43,899 bases of DNA from Planctomycetales bacterium (GTDB taxonomy: Bacteria > Planctomycetota > Planctomycetia > Planctomycetales > Planctomycetaceae). Shown piece after piece: positions 26,401-41,400 of the stretch. The position numbers and the translations under genes were made by a program. The stretch spans positions 1-43,899 of the forward strand of contig JAPLOA010000040.1 in assembly GCA_026400835.1 (NCBI GenBank), in the 5' to 3' direction. Below the pieces are notes generated by a model. It had not been told where the DNA came from. It made no database searches and saw only the letters and a list, made by a program, of their open reading frames with translations. How positions within the stretch are numbered: the stretch's first letter is position 1; each line of letters begins with the position of its first letter.

Positions 26401-29400
26401 ATCTCCATCAGCGCGGACAGTGTGAACGTCGCTGCGACAGATGACAATACGATCGAAGCGGAAACAACTCTGCTTTCGTCATCGACAACGACCAACGATG
26501 GCGGTGCGAGTCTGCTGAATAAGCTGGGCACTCAATTGCAGCAGGATTATGCGTATTCCAGCCTGTCCGGAACAAAGAGCGTCAAGTTTGGCGACAAAGT
26601 CCGAGTCGCCTCGACGTACAGTACGGCAGCGGCTCGAGGCCTGATCTATCAGTACATGGGCACTGACACGTCCGTAAATCTTGGCACCACCGATTATACG
26701 AACTACGGTCTTTGGAAGAAGTTGGATGCCGTCAATGTGCTGCCAGTCGGACTGAACATTTCGGACTCCGACTCAATGGGCATTGGCGGACTCGTTGTTC
26801 GCAACGACATCATCGCCGATGTCGACAGCGTCATAGAGAAAGCCACGGTCAACGCGGCGGGTAATATCGTAGTCACGGCCAATGGAACTCAGCAGCTCAC
26901 CGCATCGGCCGATGCCACCGCGAATTCGTCCGGCGGCAGCGCTGTCGGAACAGGAACATCGCTGGCCGTTGGTGGTTCGATCGTCACAAATACCGTTCAG
27001 GGCGGCGCTGAAGCTCATGTGCTGACCAGCAGTCTAACCACTACCAACAGCGGAAACGTGAGCGTCACGGCAGTAAACTCAGGCACGATTGATGCGACCA
27101 ATGCCACAGCGATCACCAGCGGAAGCCAGGCCATTGGCGTCACGATGGCCTTTAATACTGTGGGTCATGAATCGCAAAACGTGCTGTTCAATACTCTGGA
27201 TGCGCTGATCAAGACGAATCTGGGCACGGCCCCGGGTGCGAACGCAACGGCCTTCATTCGAGACACTCCGGTAGACTCTGCCGGCGATGTGACGGTAACG
27301 GCCACAGCCGGATCGTTGATCACCTCCGAGATCAGCAATGAGACGGCATCAGCCGCATCGGCACTGATGAACGCCAGCAGCATGGCTGTTGGCACAGTGT
27401 TGTCCAGCAATATGGTGAAGAGTGCAGCGTCAGCGAAAATAGAGTTCACGACACTCAGCAACGGCGCCGTCACAGCGGCCGGTGACCTGACGGTTGATGC
27501 GCAGGATGCGGCGGGGATTTCCGCGACGTCAAATCTCGATGTGACTGCAGAAACTACCAACGATGGCGGCATCAGCACGCTGCAGAACTATGTCGCGCAG
27601 GCGCTGCCCAATGATTACAATTACACGAGTCTTTCGGGCACTCGGAATCTTGGTGGGCCTGATTTTCAGCATGAAACCACAAGCGGGACGCGGACCATCG
27701 GTCGCGGCACGCGAATCATGAAGCGTGGCACAAGCGGTGCCAAAGACCAGGTCTACCAGTTCGTCGGAGTCGCCGCGGGATCGACATCCAGCGTGAATCT
27801 GGGCACAGAAGACTATACGAATGCGGCTCGCTGGCAGCCGATTTATCGCCGCACGTCACAAAAGGTCCGAGTCGCACCGGGCCATGCAGCAGGCGGCGTC
27901 GCTGGCGGCGTATACCGGTATCTGGGCGCTGCCGGGAATGTGAACCTCACGAACGAAGACTATGGCAACACTGCGAGATGGCAGCGAATTGATCAGGACG
28001 CCACACTCGCCGATTTCATTCCGTCGTTTGGAAACATCACGGCTTCGGATGCTACCGGAGTTGGCGTGCATGTGGTTCGCAACGATGTGGTCAGCAGCGT
28101 TGTCGCGAACATCAACAAAGTCAATCTGACGGTCAGCGGCGACATTGCTGTCAACGCAATCGAAAAAGCGGACCTGCAGGCAGCGATTGAAAGCACAGTG
28201 ACTGTCGCTGGCGGCAGTGAGTTTGCAGACTCGACAGTGCTTGGCGTCAACGCGACAGTGGCCAGCAATCTTGTGCTGAGCTCTGCGATTGCCACAATCA
28301 ACGACAGCGACATCACAACACCCTCCAGCACGACGGGTGCCGACGTCACCGTCTTTGCCGAAAACCGCTCGGGCATTGAAGCCACGATCAACAGCAGCAC
28401 CGAAAGCGGTGGTCCAGGTTCCGTGGCGGCCGGAGTGACGCTGGCCTTTAATACTCTCGGCTATCAGTCTCAGAATGTGCTGTTTGATACCATCGACGCG
28501 TTGCTGGGCACAAGCATCGGCACAGCGCAGCCTGCCAGAGTCGAAGCGGCCATCGTCGATACGACGGTGGGTGTCTCCGGAGATGTTTCCGTTACGGCCG
28601 ACAATGAGGCGTCTCTGAATGCGGCCTTTGGCAGTGAAGCCACAGGCGATGCGGCCGCCAGCATTCTCATCGCCAGCAATCTCGTGCAGACTGACGCCGA
28701 TGCTGCGATTCGCTTTACTTCCACCGTCGGAGCAGTAACGGCTGGCGGCGATATCACGATCGATGCCAAAGACAAAGCGGCCATCATTTCCGGGGTCACG
28801 GCCGTGACCGGTGGCGACGCAGGTCCGTCGTACTATCGAGAGACGCTGACGAATGCACTTCGTCCGTTGAACTCTCCTTCATTTAATTTTATCAGCTCGG
28901 ACGGGACGCAGAACCTGTCATTCGGCAACGTGGTGAAAGTCGCAAAGGACCACGAAGCAGGCGGTGATCCGGGCTACTTCTATAAGTACATGGGAAAGAC
29001 CGGCGCTGTCGATCTGTCTGAAGCCGACTTCACCGACAAAGGTTACTGGCAGTTGCAGGTACCGTTCTCCGTTCCGGCCGCATTGGACGTCGGTGACAAC
29101 GAAGGATTGGGAGTCGGTGCTCTTGTTGTGCGGAACGATGTGCGATCTGACGTCGACAGCAAACTCAGCAAAGCGACCGTGAACGCCGGCGGGAATGTGA
29201 CGGTTCAGGCGATCGAGGACTCCTCCGTTCACGCCCTGATCGACAGCGAAGTGACAGCGAATGGCGGCAGTGCATTTGGCGAAGATACGTCTCTGGCCGT
29301 GAACGCGGTCATTGCAACCAATCTGGTTCTCTCGACCACCGACGCTCTGATCGAAGACAGCAGCGTAACGACGACGGCCAACGGCGGCGGCGATGTGATT

Positions 29401-32400
29401 GTCAACGCTGAAAACACAGCACTGATCAACGCCAGAACTCTGGCATCGACCAGTGCGGGAAACACCAGCGGCACAGGAACTCTGGCCTTTAACACTGTCG
29501 GCTGGGCCGCTCAGAATCTGCTCTTTAACACGGTCGACACCTTGCTGGGTAAGAATGCAATCGGCAGCGAACAGCCGGTCAAAGCGTCGGCCATTATTGA
29601 AGATTCCACGATCAATGCGGATGGTGAAGTCAGTGTTACGGCCACTTCCGAAGCAACAGTGAAGGCCCTGTTGAGCAATGAATCAACATCGAAGTCGGCC
29701 GCCATCCGAGGCGGAAGCGCGCTGGCTGTTGGCGTGGCGATTTCTTCGAATCTGGTGAGCAGTGACGCTGAAGCTTATGTACGATCGACCACGGCAACGC
29801 CGATCAGTGTAACGTCCGGCGGAACAATGACTGTGCATGCCAGCGACACGGCAAAGATCGACGCGAAGAGCAAACTGGCCGCAATTGCCAGCACATCGCA
29901 GGACCTGGGAATCGGTCTGCTCATGCAGGGGCTGGTTGATAATCATGGGATTGACTTCACCGATCGCTCTGGAACTCGCACGGTCGCCAATGGCAGCTAT
30001 GTCTACGTTGACGACGCCGATTATTCGTCGAACGAAGTGCCGGACGAAGTGACAAAAGGCCAGCGAGTTCGTCTGGAATTCGACACGAATGGATTTAAAG
30101 CCGGTGACGTTCTGGAGTACATCTCCAGCACAGATCTGACTGACGGCGTGGATCTGGATGAGCAAACCTATTCCGATGCTGCCAAATGGAGAAAAATCAA
30201 AGGCGCGGCGGCAGAAATCTATAAGTACGTCGGAACATCCGGCAGCATCAATCTGGAAACAGAAGACTACACGGTCACATCGAAATGGACGAAGATTTCC
30301 ACGGCATCACCGACGGACCTCGTTCCTGGCCTGCAATTGAATCCATCATCGTCCAGCGCGACGGCGTTTGGAATGCTGGTCGTTCGCAACGATGCCCGCA
30401 GTGATGTCGATGCTTACATGGAGAAAGTCACTGCCAGCGCGGGCGGCGATCTGACGATCCGCGCTGATGAGTCCGCAACGATTAAAGCGATCGATATCAG
30501 CATGGTTTCGGCGAAAGGTGGCAGCATCACGGGTCAGGGCAACTCCATTGCCGTGGGTGGCGTTGTCGCCACGAATCTCGTGAAGTCAGCGGCTGATGCC
30601 TATGCCAAGACCAGCTCGTTAACGACCACAGGTTCCGGCGATGTGATCATTGACGCGAACAACGAATCGAAGATCGACGCGTTGATCAAGTCAACGATCG
30701 AATCCAATGGAGTGGGCGTTGGAGTCACTTTGGCATTCAACACTGTCGGCTGGAATGCTCAGAACTTCCTGTTCAACACCGTGGACATTATCATTGGCAA
30801 TACACCGGATACCAGGTCCGCATCAACGACCAAAGCCTGGACACTGAACACCACGATTGACTCGGCCGACAAGATTACGATTACCGCCGATTCAGACGCT
30901 CGCATAGATGCTCGTATCGCCAACAGCAGCACATCCATCAGCGCGACACCGGCCGGTGCTTCCACCACGGTTGCTGTCGGTGCGGTTCTGGCACTGAACA
31001 AAGTGGCCACAGATGTGGATGCTACGGTCACCACAGCATCAACGTTCAATGCTGGCGATGACGTGACCGTTTCCGCAAAAGATGAGTCGCAGATCAAGGC
31101 CGATGTGGCCTCCAGCTCTCTTGCGGTTTCTCTGAGCGGAAGCGGCAAGAGTCTTTCGGTGCCAGTCAGTCTGGCGATGTGTCGCAATGAGATTGATCAG
31201 ACTGTGGACGCCCTGATCTCAAACGCGACTGGTGCAATCACTGGTGACGTCGTTGTCTCAACTCAGAAGTCCGGTGAGATCATTTCTCGCGTTTCTGCGA
31301 CATCGATCGGTGTCGCCGCAGGAACCGGCACTTCGATCGGCGTCAGCGGCGGCGGATCTCTGGCTTTCAATACGATTCTGGGAACCAACAACGCACAGAT
31401 CACCGGCGGTAGTCTGACCACCACGGCTGGCGGTGGAAATCTCGGCACGGTCAGTATCACAGCCGACGACACATCGAAGATTGATGCCGTCGTGAAGACT
31501 TTGTCCGTGGCCGTGGCCATCGGAGCCGGCAGTGCTCCGGGTGTGGCTTTGGGGATGTCGGTTGCGAAGAACCTGATTGGCTTCAGCAACTCGTCCCCAA
31601 CCTCTACGTACAACAGCGATGCGGATCCAGCGACGCTGGTGGCCGGGAACAAAGTCAAGGTCGTCAGTGGTCCTCTGACGGGGCGCGTCTTCGAATACTT
31701 CGGAGCGACGCTGTCCGGTTCCGCCAACATCAAGCTGAACAGTCAGAACTACCATGACCGCAGCGCCTGGCGGCCTGTGGATGTTGTCGCCAATGCAGCT
31801 CAGATTCATGCGGGCACCAGCGGAGCCAACATTGCAGCCGCCGGAGCATTGAACGTAGAAGCCGAATCCGATGCGTTCATCGACGCCACGGTTCTGACGG
31901 GCAGCGTGGGCATCGGAGCTGCGGGCTCGACGGGCGTGGGCGTCGCTGTGGCCGGCGTTTACACTGAGAACACCATTCGCACTGACGTCGAAGGCCGAAT
32001 TGTCGGCGGCACGATCATCGCGAAGAGTGTTACAGTTTCCTCGGACGACGCGGCCAGCATCAAGGCCGTTGCTGGAGCGGCTGCAGTCAGCGTGTCTCTG
32101 GCGGGCAGCACCGCCGTGTCGGTTTCAATCGGTCTGTCACTGGCCTTCAACGAGATCAGCAGCGAAACCGACGCGTACATCAGCGGTTCAGCGAACGTCA
32201 GCACGACGAACTCGGGCGCGGTGAACGTGACGGCGATCTCTCGAGGGACACCGCTGTTCGACTTTGTCTTCAACTCCGGCGAAACATCGGCTGCCGATCG
32301 TCTCGACGATGCCTCCATCGCCGATCCTGATGAACATGGCACCGGGGCCAACGAACAAACGGACGACGCAACGGCGGATGCATTGATCTTCACGGCGCTG

Positions 32401-35400
32401 AACTCAGCGTTCACAAGCAATTCTCTGACATTGGCAACCACGGAAAACGTTCGTTCTGACTGGAACTACACGACCAATGATGGGACTCGGACGATTAAGC
32501 CGGGTGAAAAAGTCCGACCGGAGACCGGATACCGCAACGGGGGCGTTGGCGGACGAGTGTACGAGTATCTTGGTTCCGAAGGCAGTCTGAATCTCACAAC
32601 GCAGAACTACGGCAATACGGCACTTTGGAAACTTGTTCCATCGAGCCTGAAGCTCTCCATTCTTGACAAAGGTAAGGCCTGGTTGCTGGTCGACGGCAAT
32701 GGTGACAGCTACACGCTGACACTGAATTCAACTGATTCGACAAAGATCGATGTCTCCCGATCCAACATCAGTGCGATTGCGGCAGCGGCCGCGGCGGGAG
32801 TTGCCATCGGTGGATCAACCGGCGTGGCAGTCAGCGGCGCGGGGGCTGTTGCGCTGAACAGTATTCTGACGAAAACGCGAGCGAGGCTGGACAGTGCTGT
32901 CATTAACAGCACGGGAGCCGTCAATGTCAACTCTGTGAACTCAGCCGTGATCAACTCGACGGTCGTCGCCGCATCGGCTTCGGTCGGAGTCGGCGGCTCT
33001 GCGGGCATTGGCGCATCAATTGGGATCGCGGTCGCAAAGAACCTGATCGGGTACGAAGCGGACGGCGATGCTGGCCAGGCACTGGTCGAATCGTCTTCAA
33101 CGAACACGTCCATCAGCGCTGCTGGTAATCTTGTGCTGCAGTCCGTTTCCAGCCAGAAGATTGGCACCGTGGTCTTTGCAGGTTCGGTCGCACTGGCCGG
33201 CGGTGGTTCAGCGGGCGTCGCGTTTGCGGGATCGGGAGTTTATGTTGAAAATCGCATCGATATGGATTCGCTGGCGTTCATCAGCGGCGACGGCACGGGC
33301 ATCAGTGCCGTCAATATCTCAGTGCTGGCTTCGGACGTATCGCTGATCAGTGCGTTCGCTGGCGCGGCATCGATCTCTGCGGCCCTTGGTGGCACAGCAG
33401 GAGTTTCACTGTCAGCCGGAGCTGCGATTGCTCGCAACGATATTGGCAATGAAGTTCATGCTTACATTATCAACGCGGACAGTGGCGTAACAACCACCAC
33501 AGGCGATCTCACAATTCGCGCGGTGGAATCCGCTTCGATTCAGGCCATGACAGCGGCGGCGGCACTGGCCGTAGGACTGGGCGGAGTCGCGGGGATTGCA
33601 GTCAGCGGTGCGGGGGCGGACGCGGCGAACCTGATCCACACGTCGACGAAAGCGTACGCTCAGAACAGCATTCTGACGGCTGGCGATGATGTGGTTGTGG
33701 AAGCCAACAATACGGCCGGCATTCGATCACTGGTATTTGCTGTTTCCGTTGGCGTGGGCATTGGTGGCAAAGCGGGTGTGGGTGCTTCCGTTGGCGTTTC
33801 GCTGGCTCGCAACTTTATTGGCTGGACGGTCGGGACCGCATCGGCCACGCATGCCTCCGGTCAGACGGTGGCCAATCTGAATACCAATCAAACCGTGAAG
33901 ATTGATTCTGGTGTTCGTCAGGGCGAAGTCTACCGCTACGTCGGAACGAATAAGACCAGCGTCAATCTGCGACTGGAAGACTACGGCAACACGAAGTTGT
34001 GGCAGCGCACGGATCTGACGGCGGCTAATTCCGAAGTCGTGGCTCGTCTGCAGGATACCACAGCGACGATCGCAGATTCTCTGACTGTGAAGTCCACGTC
34101 CAGCTCCGCAGTTCGGGCGGAAGTGATGGCCGGATCGTTCGCAGCAGGCGGCGGTCTGGTTGGCGTGGCATTGAGCGGTGCCGGAGTAAGCAGCGAAAAT
34201 CGCATTGCGAATGATGTGATTGCCGAGATCGTCGATGATCGGAACGTGAGTGTTGTCGCCGGTGTGATTCTGGTGCAGGCGAATGATACTTCTGTGATCG
34301 ATGCGAAGACAGGTGCGGCTTCGATTGCGGCCGGATTTGGCGTCGTCGGAGCAGCGATCTCCATCGGAGTGGCAATCGCACACAATCAGATTGAAAACGA
34401 AGTCCGAGCTTCGATCCGCGATGTCGGAACGAAAGTGCAGACGACTGTCGGTGCGATCAGTCTGCAGGCGACCGATAGTTCAACGATCCGTTCAGAAACG
34501 GCGGCGGCCTCGCTGGCGATCGGGGGAGGTGCTATTGGTGTGGCCATCAGTGGAGCGGGTGCTCGCGCGACCAACGTTATTCTGTCGAATACAATCGCCG
34601 ACGTGACCAATGCGAAGCTGGAGTCGAAGACAAATGTAAATCTGACGGCTTCAAGTTCCGCCACAGTCAATTCCAAAGTGGCCGCAGTCGCCGCATCAAT
34701 GGCTGTGGGAGCCGCGGGTGCCGGAGTTGCCATCGGGGCGTCTGTTGCCGAGAACTACATCGGCTTCAATGCGAATGGCACCGCGGCCCTGTCGGCGATC
34801 CGAGCGTACGTTACAGGTTCAGAAATTCTGGCTTACGGTGCGTTGAACCAGACGGCGACTTCAACAGCAAACATCTCGTCGATCGTCATCGCGGGAGCCG
34901 TCGCGGCGGCTGTTGGACCAGTCGGAGTTGCAGCGGGAGCCGGTGCGGGTGTCGACACAACCAACCGGATCGGCCAGACGATTCAGTCTTATATTGTGAA
35001 CTCCATCGGCAACGGCATCAGCAGCCGTGGCGGTACTTTGTCCGCGACTGACAATTCCACGATCAACGCCACAGCAGGCGCCGCTGCGGTTGCTGCGGCA
35101 CTGGGGATTGGTGGCGCGGCGGCCATCAGCGTGGCTCTTGCCAACAACTCGATCACCAATACAGTGGAGTCGTACGTTCAGAACTCGACGGTGAAGACAG
35201 AATCGACCTGGCTCTCGAGCCAGGGAAGTCAGTCGATCCTGTCCGGACAGCGGGTGCGGTTGGCGGATAGTTTCACAGGAAGCGGAACACCGGGCACGGT
35301 CTATGAATTCCTGGGAAATGCGATTAATCACTCGTCAGCTCATGATCGAGACTATGTGTCGACCAATGCACCCGTTGTCGTGACGAGCGGGCAGCGAGTC

Positions 35401-38400
35401 CTTGTCGCCTCCGGCCATACCTCAGGCGGAACCGTCGGCGATGTTTATGAATATCTCGGACGCAACCATCAGTTTACTTCCGCCAGCGGATCAGAACAGA
35501 TCACGGCGGGAGATCGAGTGTTGCTGGCGGCTGGCTATAACGCAGCGAAGGGCGTTGCGGGCCGAGTCTATGAGTACATTGGCTCGGGCAATCCAAACAT
35601 TAATCTCAGCAACGAAGATTACCTCGACACCGGGAATTGGAAGGACGTCTCGCTGCTGACATTGTCAACGGAGAACTTTGCGGGAAGCTTCTGGAAGAAC
35701 GTCAGCGGTTCCGCATTGAACGACGGAGAAACGGTCCTTGTGTCTTCCGGTCATACCGCAGGCGGGACCGCCGGAACCCTGTACCGATATCTGGGTCGAC
35801 CGATTCAGTTCGCTACCACCAACGGCACTCAAACGGTCGCGCCGGGTCATCGTGTCAGCATTGCCACTGACTACGATGCGTTGAAAGCGGTCCCGGGCAG
35901 CATCTATCAGTATATCGGAACTTCCGCCAGCCTGAATCTCGGCACACAGAACTATCTGGACGTGGCCAAATGGAAAGAAGTTGCGCTCACCGATCTGTCT
36001 GAAGAAAACTACAGCAATACGGCTGTCTGGCAGAACATCAGTCTTCAGAATCTCGGCACGCAGAACTACACGGATACAACCCGATGGCGTGCTGTGAGCG
36101 AAGGTTTGACACTGTCCGCCACGGAAACAGCATCCATCTCGGCGATCTCAGCCGCCGCCGCGCTGTCGGCGGGAATGGGAGCCGTCAGCGGAGGAGGTGC
36201 TCAATCGACGAATAGTGTTGCCACTCTGACTGCGACACGAGTGATGGATTCGAACCTGCGACTGTCCGGAGATCTGAGTCTTCAGACAACTGTGAACCCC
36301 ACCGCCACGACCACCGTCGGATCGGTCAGCCTTGCCGCTGGCATTTCGATCGCGGCTGGCGGTTCGGTTGCGGAAGTGACTTTCACTCCCACCGTCGCAG
36401 CATCCATCACGAATTCGAACGTGATTGCGGAGGACATTGACGTTCGCAGCACTGTCACACCGAAAGCCACGGCAGAGGGCTACGGTGTGAATGCCGGATC
36501 GCTGGCCGTGGGAGCGTCTAAGGCAACCATCAACATCGTGCCGACGGTCTCTGCCACGGTCGGCGGGATCGTGAAGGCTGCGTCGCTGGATGTTGAAGCG
36601 TTGACCCTGAAGCCAAACAGCGGCAACACGGCCACAGCGGAAACGACCGGGGCGTCCGGCGGTTTGATCGGAATCGATGCCACGCGAACGCTGGTGAGTC
36701 ACGGCGGGTCTGTAACCAGCAGTATTGCGGCGTCATCCAACATGTCGGTTTCCGGAACCACGAATGTGATCGCCACGAGTGTCGCGAGTCACAGTGCAAA
36801 GGCCGACAGTTTCGCGGCGGGACTGTTGGCGGTCGGTGTCAGCTACGCATCGGCAGTCTCAACAACGAACGTGACAGCGACGGTCGGCAGCAGTACTCAG
36901 TTTTCGGGCGGATCATTGATGATCGCGGCGACTCGTGATCACAATCAATACTCCGACAATCTGGCTGGTGGTGGCGGTGTGGCGGCCGGAGCTTCCGCGA
37001 CAGCGTATACCGCTCAGACCGGAACGGTTCTGGGAAGTGTCGCGGCCTCCGGCAACATCAATCTGACAAATACATTCGATATGGGAGCTGTCAGCACAAC
37101 CACGCTGAACGGTCGAGTGCGTACTTTCAGCGGTGGACTTCTGGCCGGTGCCGGGGCTGAGATCGACAACATTGTCGACAGTACCGTGACAGCTCAGGTG
37201 GGCAACAACGTGCAGATCGCCGCTCGAGATATTGCGATCGACGCGGGCAATGTGTTTCGCAAGCCGGATCTTGGCACCGACAACATTCGTGGCACCACTG
37301 GCGGTCTGATCTCCGGAGCGAATGCAAGCAGTGAGACAATCATTGCCTTTGACACGAAGGTCAGCATCGGCAACAACGCGACTTTGACGGGACGAGGTAC
37401 CGAGGCGTCACCGGGCGAGTTTGCTCTGCGGGCTGTTAACGATATCCGGGCTGTCGACAAAGTCAGCTTCGTCACCGGGGGAGCATTAAGCGGTGCCGGG
37501 TCGTATTCGACCGTCAAAACCAGTACGGCCACCGGAAAAGGCGACTTCGCAGCTGTCGTGCTTGGGACCTCAGCCACACTGACGAATCCAGGCGACATTG
37601 TGATTTCGGCACGAGGCACGGGCGACGTCAGCACCAAGGCCAACGCGGAAACCTACGGCGTAGCGACAGTTGCGATTGCGGAAACAGAATCCATTCTGCG
37701 ACCAGTCAACACCGTGACCATCGGCGCGAATTCAACCATTACTAGCCTTGGAAACGTGCTGATTTCAGCGGGCACGGATACGAACTTCAATCGTGACCAG
37801 TACACCGTGAAAGCTCGCACCGACAGCTTTGCAGGCAGTGCGATTCCGCTTGATAAAGTGGATTCCGATGCGACCCTGCTGCAGACGAATCAGATTAATG
37901 TCGCGGCCGGAGCGATCGTGCAGTCGGCTCAGGATCTGAAAGTCCATGCGGAGCGATTTGGCTTCGGAGTAATGGACAGCAAAGCCAAAGCCGTCAACTG
38001 GGCGTCAGCAGCCGCAGGAGCAATCAACAGCGCGCTGGGAGGCTCTGAACAGTTTGACGGAACAGTCACCGTCGGTGCCACAGGTGTTGTTGATGTCCAG
38101 GGAACACTGCGCACCGGGATCAGGAGAAATCGAACTCTGGTACTGGGTGAGCAAAGTGGTGGGCAATGGAGTGGGTGGAACACAGCCACCGGCGTGATTG
38201 GGACCATCTCAAACGATTCGAATCTGGAGTTCACTCAGGGTCTGCAGTTGCTGGAATCCGGGTTATTCGATCAGTTGCGTGCCGCACGAACAAACATGGA
38301 GCGTTATCGCACCACGAATACAACACTGCTGGCCTTCTATGAGGCGGAAATCTACCGCATCGAGCAGGAACTGCTGAGCAAAGGGCTCGCGGAAGTCGTG

Positions 38401-41400
38401 CCAACATCAGGGGGCAACACCACCATTGTACCAGTCGAGCTGTATGTTCTGACGGTCACATTGCGTCCCACACGAGCTCAGGCCGGTATCATTGACGTGC
38501 GGGGTGATGCACTCGTCGGAACCGGAGTTCTCAACGCGCCGCGTGACGCGAATCTGACCGTGACAAACCACACACCCGCGCGATTGATTATTGAAGGCAT
38601 TACCATTCCGGAACAGACCGGCGGAGTTTTCATGAACGGCATCAACGTTCTGAATAACACCGCTATCGCCCAAATCAACATCGCAGGACAGGGATCGGCA
38701 AGTTTCGCCACGATTACGCCATCCACGACGTCCACCGGAAGCGGTCCTGCCATCACACTGACAAATACGTTCGACGGATCAAGCTACACGGGCACGGTGA
38801 CGTATCCAACTCCTGACATTCTGGTTTCGGGCGACATCACCAACTACAGCGGCAGTGTGACTTCGATCTCCGAGGGCAGCATCATCTACCGAGCCAGCAT
38901 TCGTGCAGGCAACATCACGACGATTGCGGGCGGCTCGGTCTTTATCGACGGGGTCTCCACCTACAGCGTCGGCGGCGATCCCTACGGAAAGCTGAAGTCT
39001 CTGGGAGATGGCATTTCTCAATACAACACCACAAATGCGATCAATTTGCTGACGAACGCACCGGTTGTCGCTAATCTGCTGGGCGACACAGTCATTATTA
39101 ATGCCGAATACATCAACATCAACGGCCTGATTCAGAGCGGCAAGGAAACGTACTCGCTGACGCTTCCGTCCACGCTCAGCACCGAGATCACAAACATCCG
39201 CAACGGATCATCGGCATCGCGGCTGACACTGTTGTCCGTCTCCAACAAAGACTTCAAAGTCTTCTACGACCGCGTTGAAAACAAGATCGTGGTTCGCGAA
39301 GTGCGCGTCAGCGGCGGCAACGTTCAGTTGACCGGGAATATTCTGAGCACTGGTGCCGGTACGATTCGAGTGCTGGATGGTTTCGGCAACATCAGTATCG
39401 ATAATCAGACGGCTGTCGATCTGGAAGTGGAGCGCATTGATGCGTCTCAACGCGGAGCCGGCACATTGCTGCTCGCCGACAAAGCCAAAGCACCGGGAAG
39501 CCCGACGTTCACCACGGCCAGTGGTACGCAGTCGGTCAGTCAGGGAAATACGGTCTCACTCGCTTCGACTTATACGGGCGGAGGAATTACCGGCGCTGTG
39601 TATCAGTACGTTGGCACAGCGGCATCACTCAATCTGGGAACTCAGAACTACCGCGATCTGAATAAGTGGGTTCAAGTACCGTTGGCGACACTTTACGGAC
39701 ACACTCCGGGAGCCACCACTCCAGCGGATGGCACTTACTCACCAACCGCGAACTGGCGATACGGTTTCTCCGTGGGTATGCGTACCGCCACTCGAACGAG
39801 GACGACGTATGGAAGTTCCGCGTGGCTGGGGATAGATGCACTGGCGGCAGACCCAGGAAACATCACCAGCGGACCAACGACAGAGATTATCTCGCAGCCA
39901 AAACTGATGCCGGAGGGAACCTACTTCTACAAAGCGGCCTCTGCACTGGGCAACTACACATTCAGCTCTGCGACAAATAACACCGAGCCTCCAAGGAATT
40001 TCCTGGAGGACAAATGGTCAACCAGTACCTGGTATGGCAAGAAGACGCACTATCAAACGTGGGTGAATGAGAAGAAACAGGAAACGGTATCGACTCATAC
40101 CTTCCGCGCTGACCGACCGATTACAATTGACTTCATCGGCAGCAGCTCGGGTGCGGTGACTCTGACATCCAACAGCGGCGGACGAATTCTGGTCGCTGGC
40201 CCGATTCTGAATCCATCCGGCACAACAACGCTGACCTCGTCGGCCGGCATTGTGCAAACGAACGAGAATGCCAGTGTGGGCGGCAAGCGAGTGGTGCTGA
40301 CGTCAACTGGCGGAGTGATTCAGAACGTTCGCACCAACATCGATGATGCTGCTGGAACCGGACTGTTTGCGACCGCCTTTGGAGCGATTTCTATCAGTGA
40401 ACAGAGCGGTACGCTGCCTCTGGAGGAAGTGAAATCGACAAGTCGCCAGGCCGTGAATATCTCAGGAAAGAGCGGCATCACACGAGCGGCGGGATCTACG
40501 GCGACTTCGACAGTCTTTGGCGGGTCCATTACTCTGTCGGTTTCCGCAGGCGGGGTGGGAGCATCTGATGGCTTCCTGTTGATCAATCAGGGCGATCAGG
40601 GGACGCATGTTATTAATGTGACCGCGACTGGCAGTATCTTCCTGGAAGAGACCGCCGGTAACATGCATGCTCAGTCGATCGTGTCTTCGACCGGCGACGT
40701 CGAGATCAAGGTCAACGCGGGGTCGCTGATCGATGCGAATCGCATCGAGACACGTGACGAGAGAACTCGTGATCAGTTGCTCGCGACCGTCTGGGGCAGT
40801 CTCAACCTGACCGAAGGCAGCGGTGCGCAGGCCAAGATTACGGAAACGACAGCGACTTTTGCCGCAAACAAGTCCCGTGATTACATCGCCTACTGGACAT
40901 GGCGAAATAAGACTGCAAATCCTGCGGTCTACGATGCCGCAACCGTCATTAGCCTGACGTCGGAAGAAGAAGCCGCTTACCGCGATGTCTTTACAGCACA
41001 AGGCCAGGCTCTGGGACACAGCGGTCAGACGTTGACGAACTTTGTGAACAGCGCAATTCAGACTCTGGTCAACAGCCGCTCAACTCAATACCACACTCTG
41101 CACGGAGAATTCGCGGCGTACGACCGTGGCGGATTCAGCGCGGGTGATCTGACCGATGCTTATGTGGAAAGCTTTACTTATGTGCTGAGTACTGCAGAGG
41201 ACACAGCCATCCGCGGAAGCATCAAGATCTGGACGGAAGACGAACTGCTGTTCACAATCGGTGCCGGTCTGTTGAAGGAAGTCACGGATACTCAGACGAC
41301 CATTGAAGCGGACAACATCAGCGGCAGAAACATCAAGCTGACTGTTGTCGGAACAGCAGGCAGCGGTAACGTCGGGGCGTTCTCGGCACCGGTGACTCTG

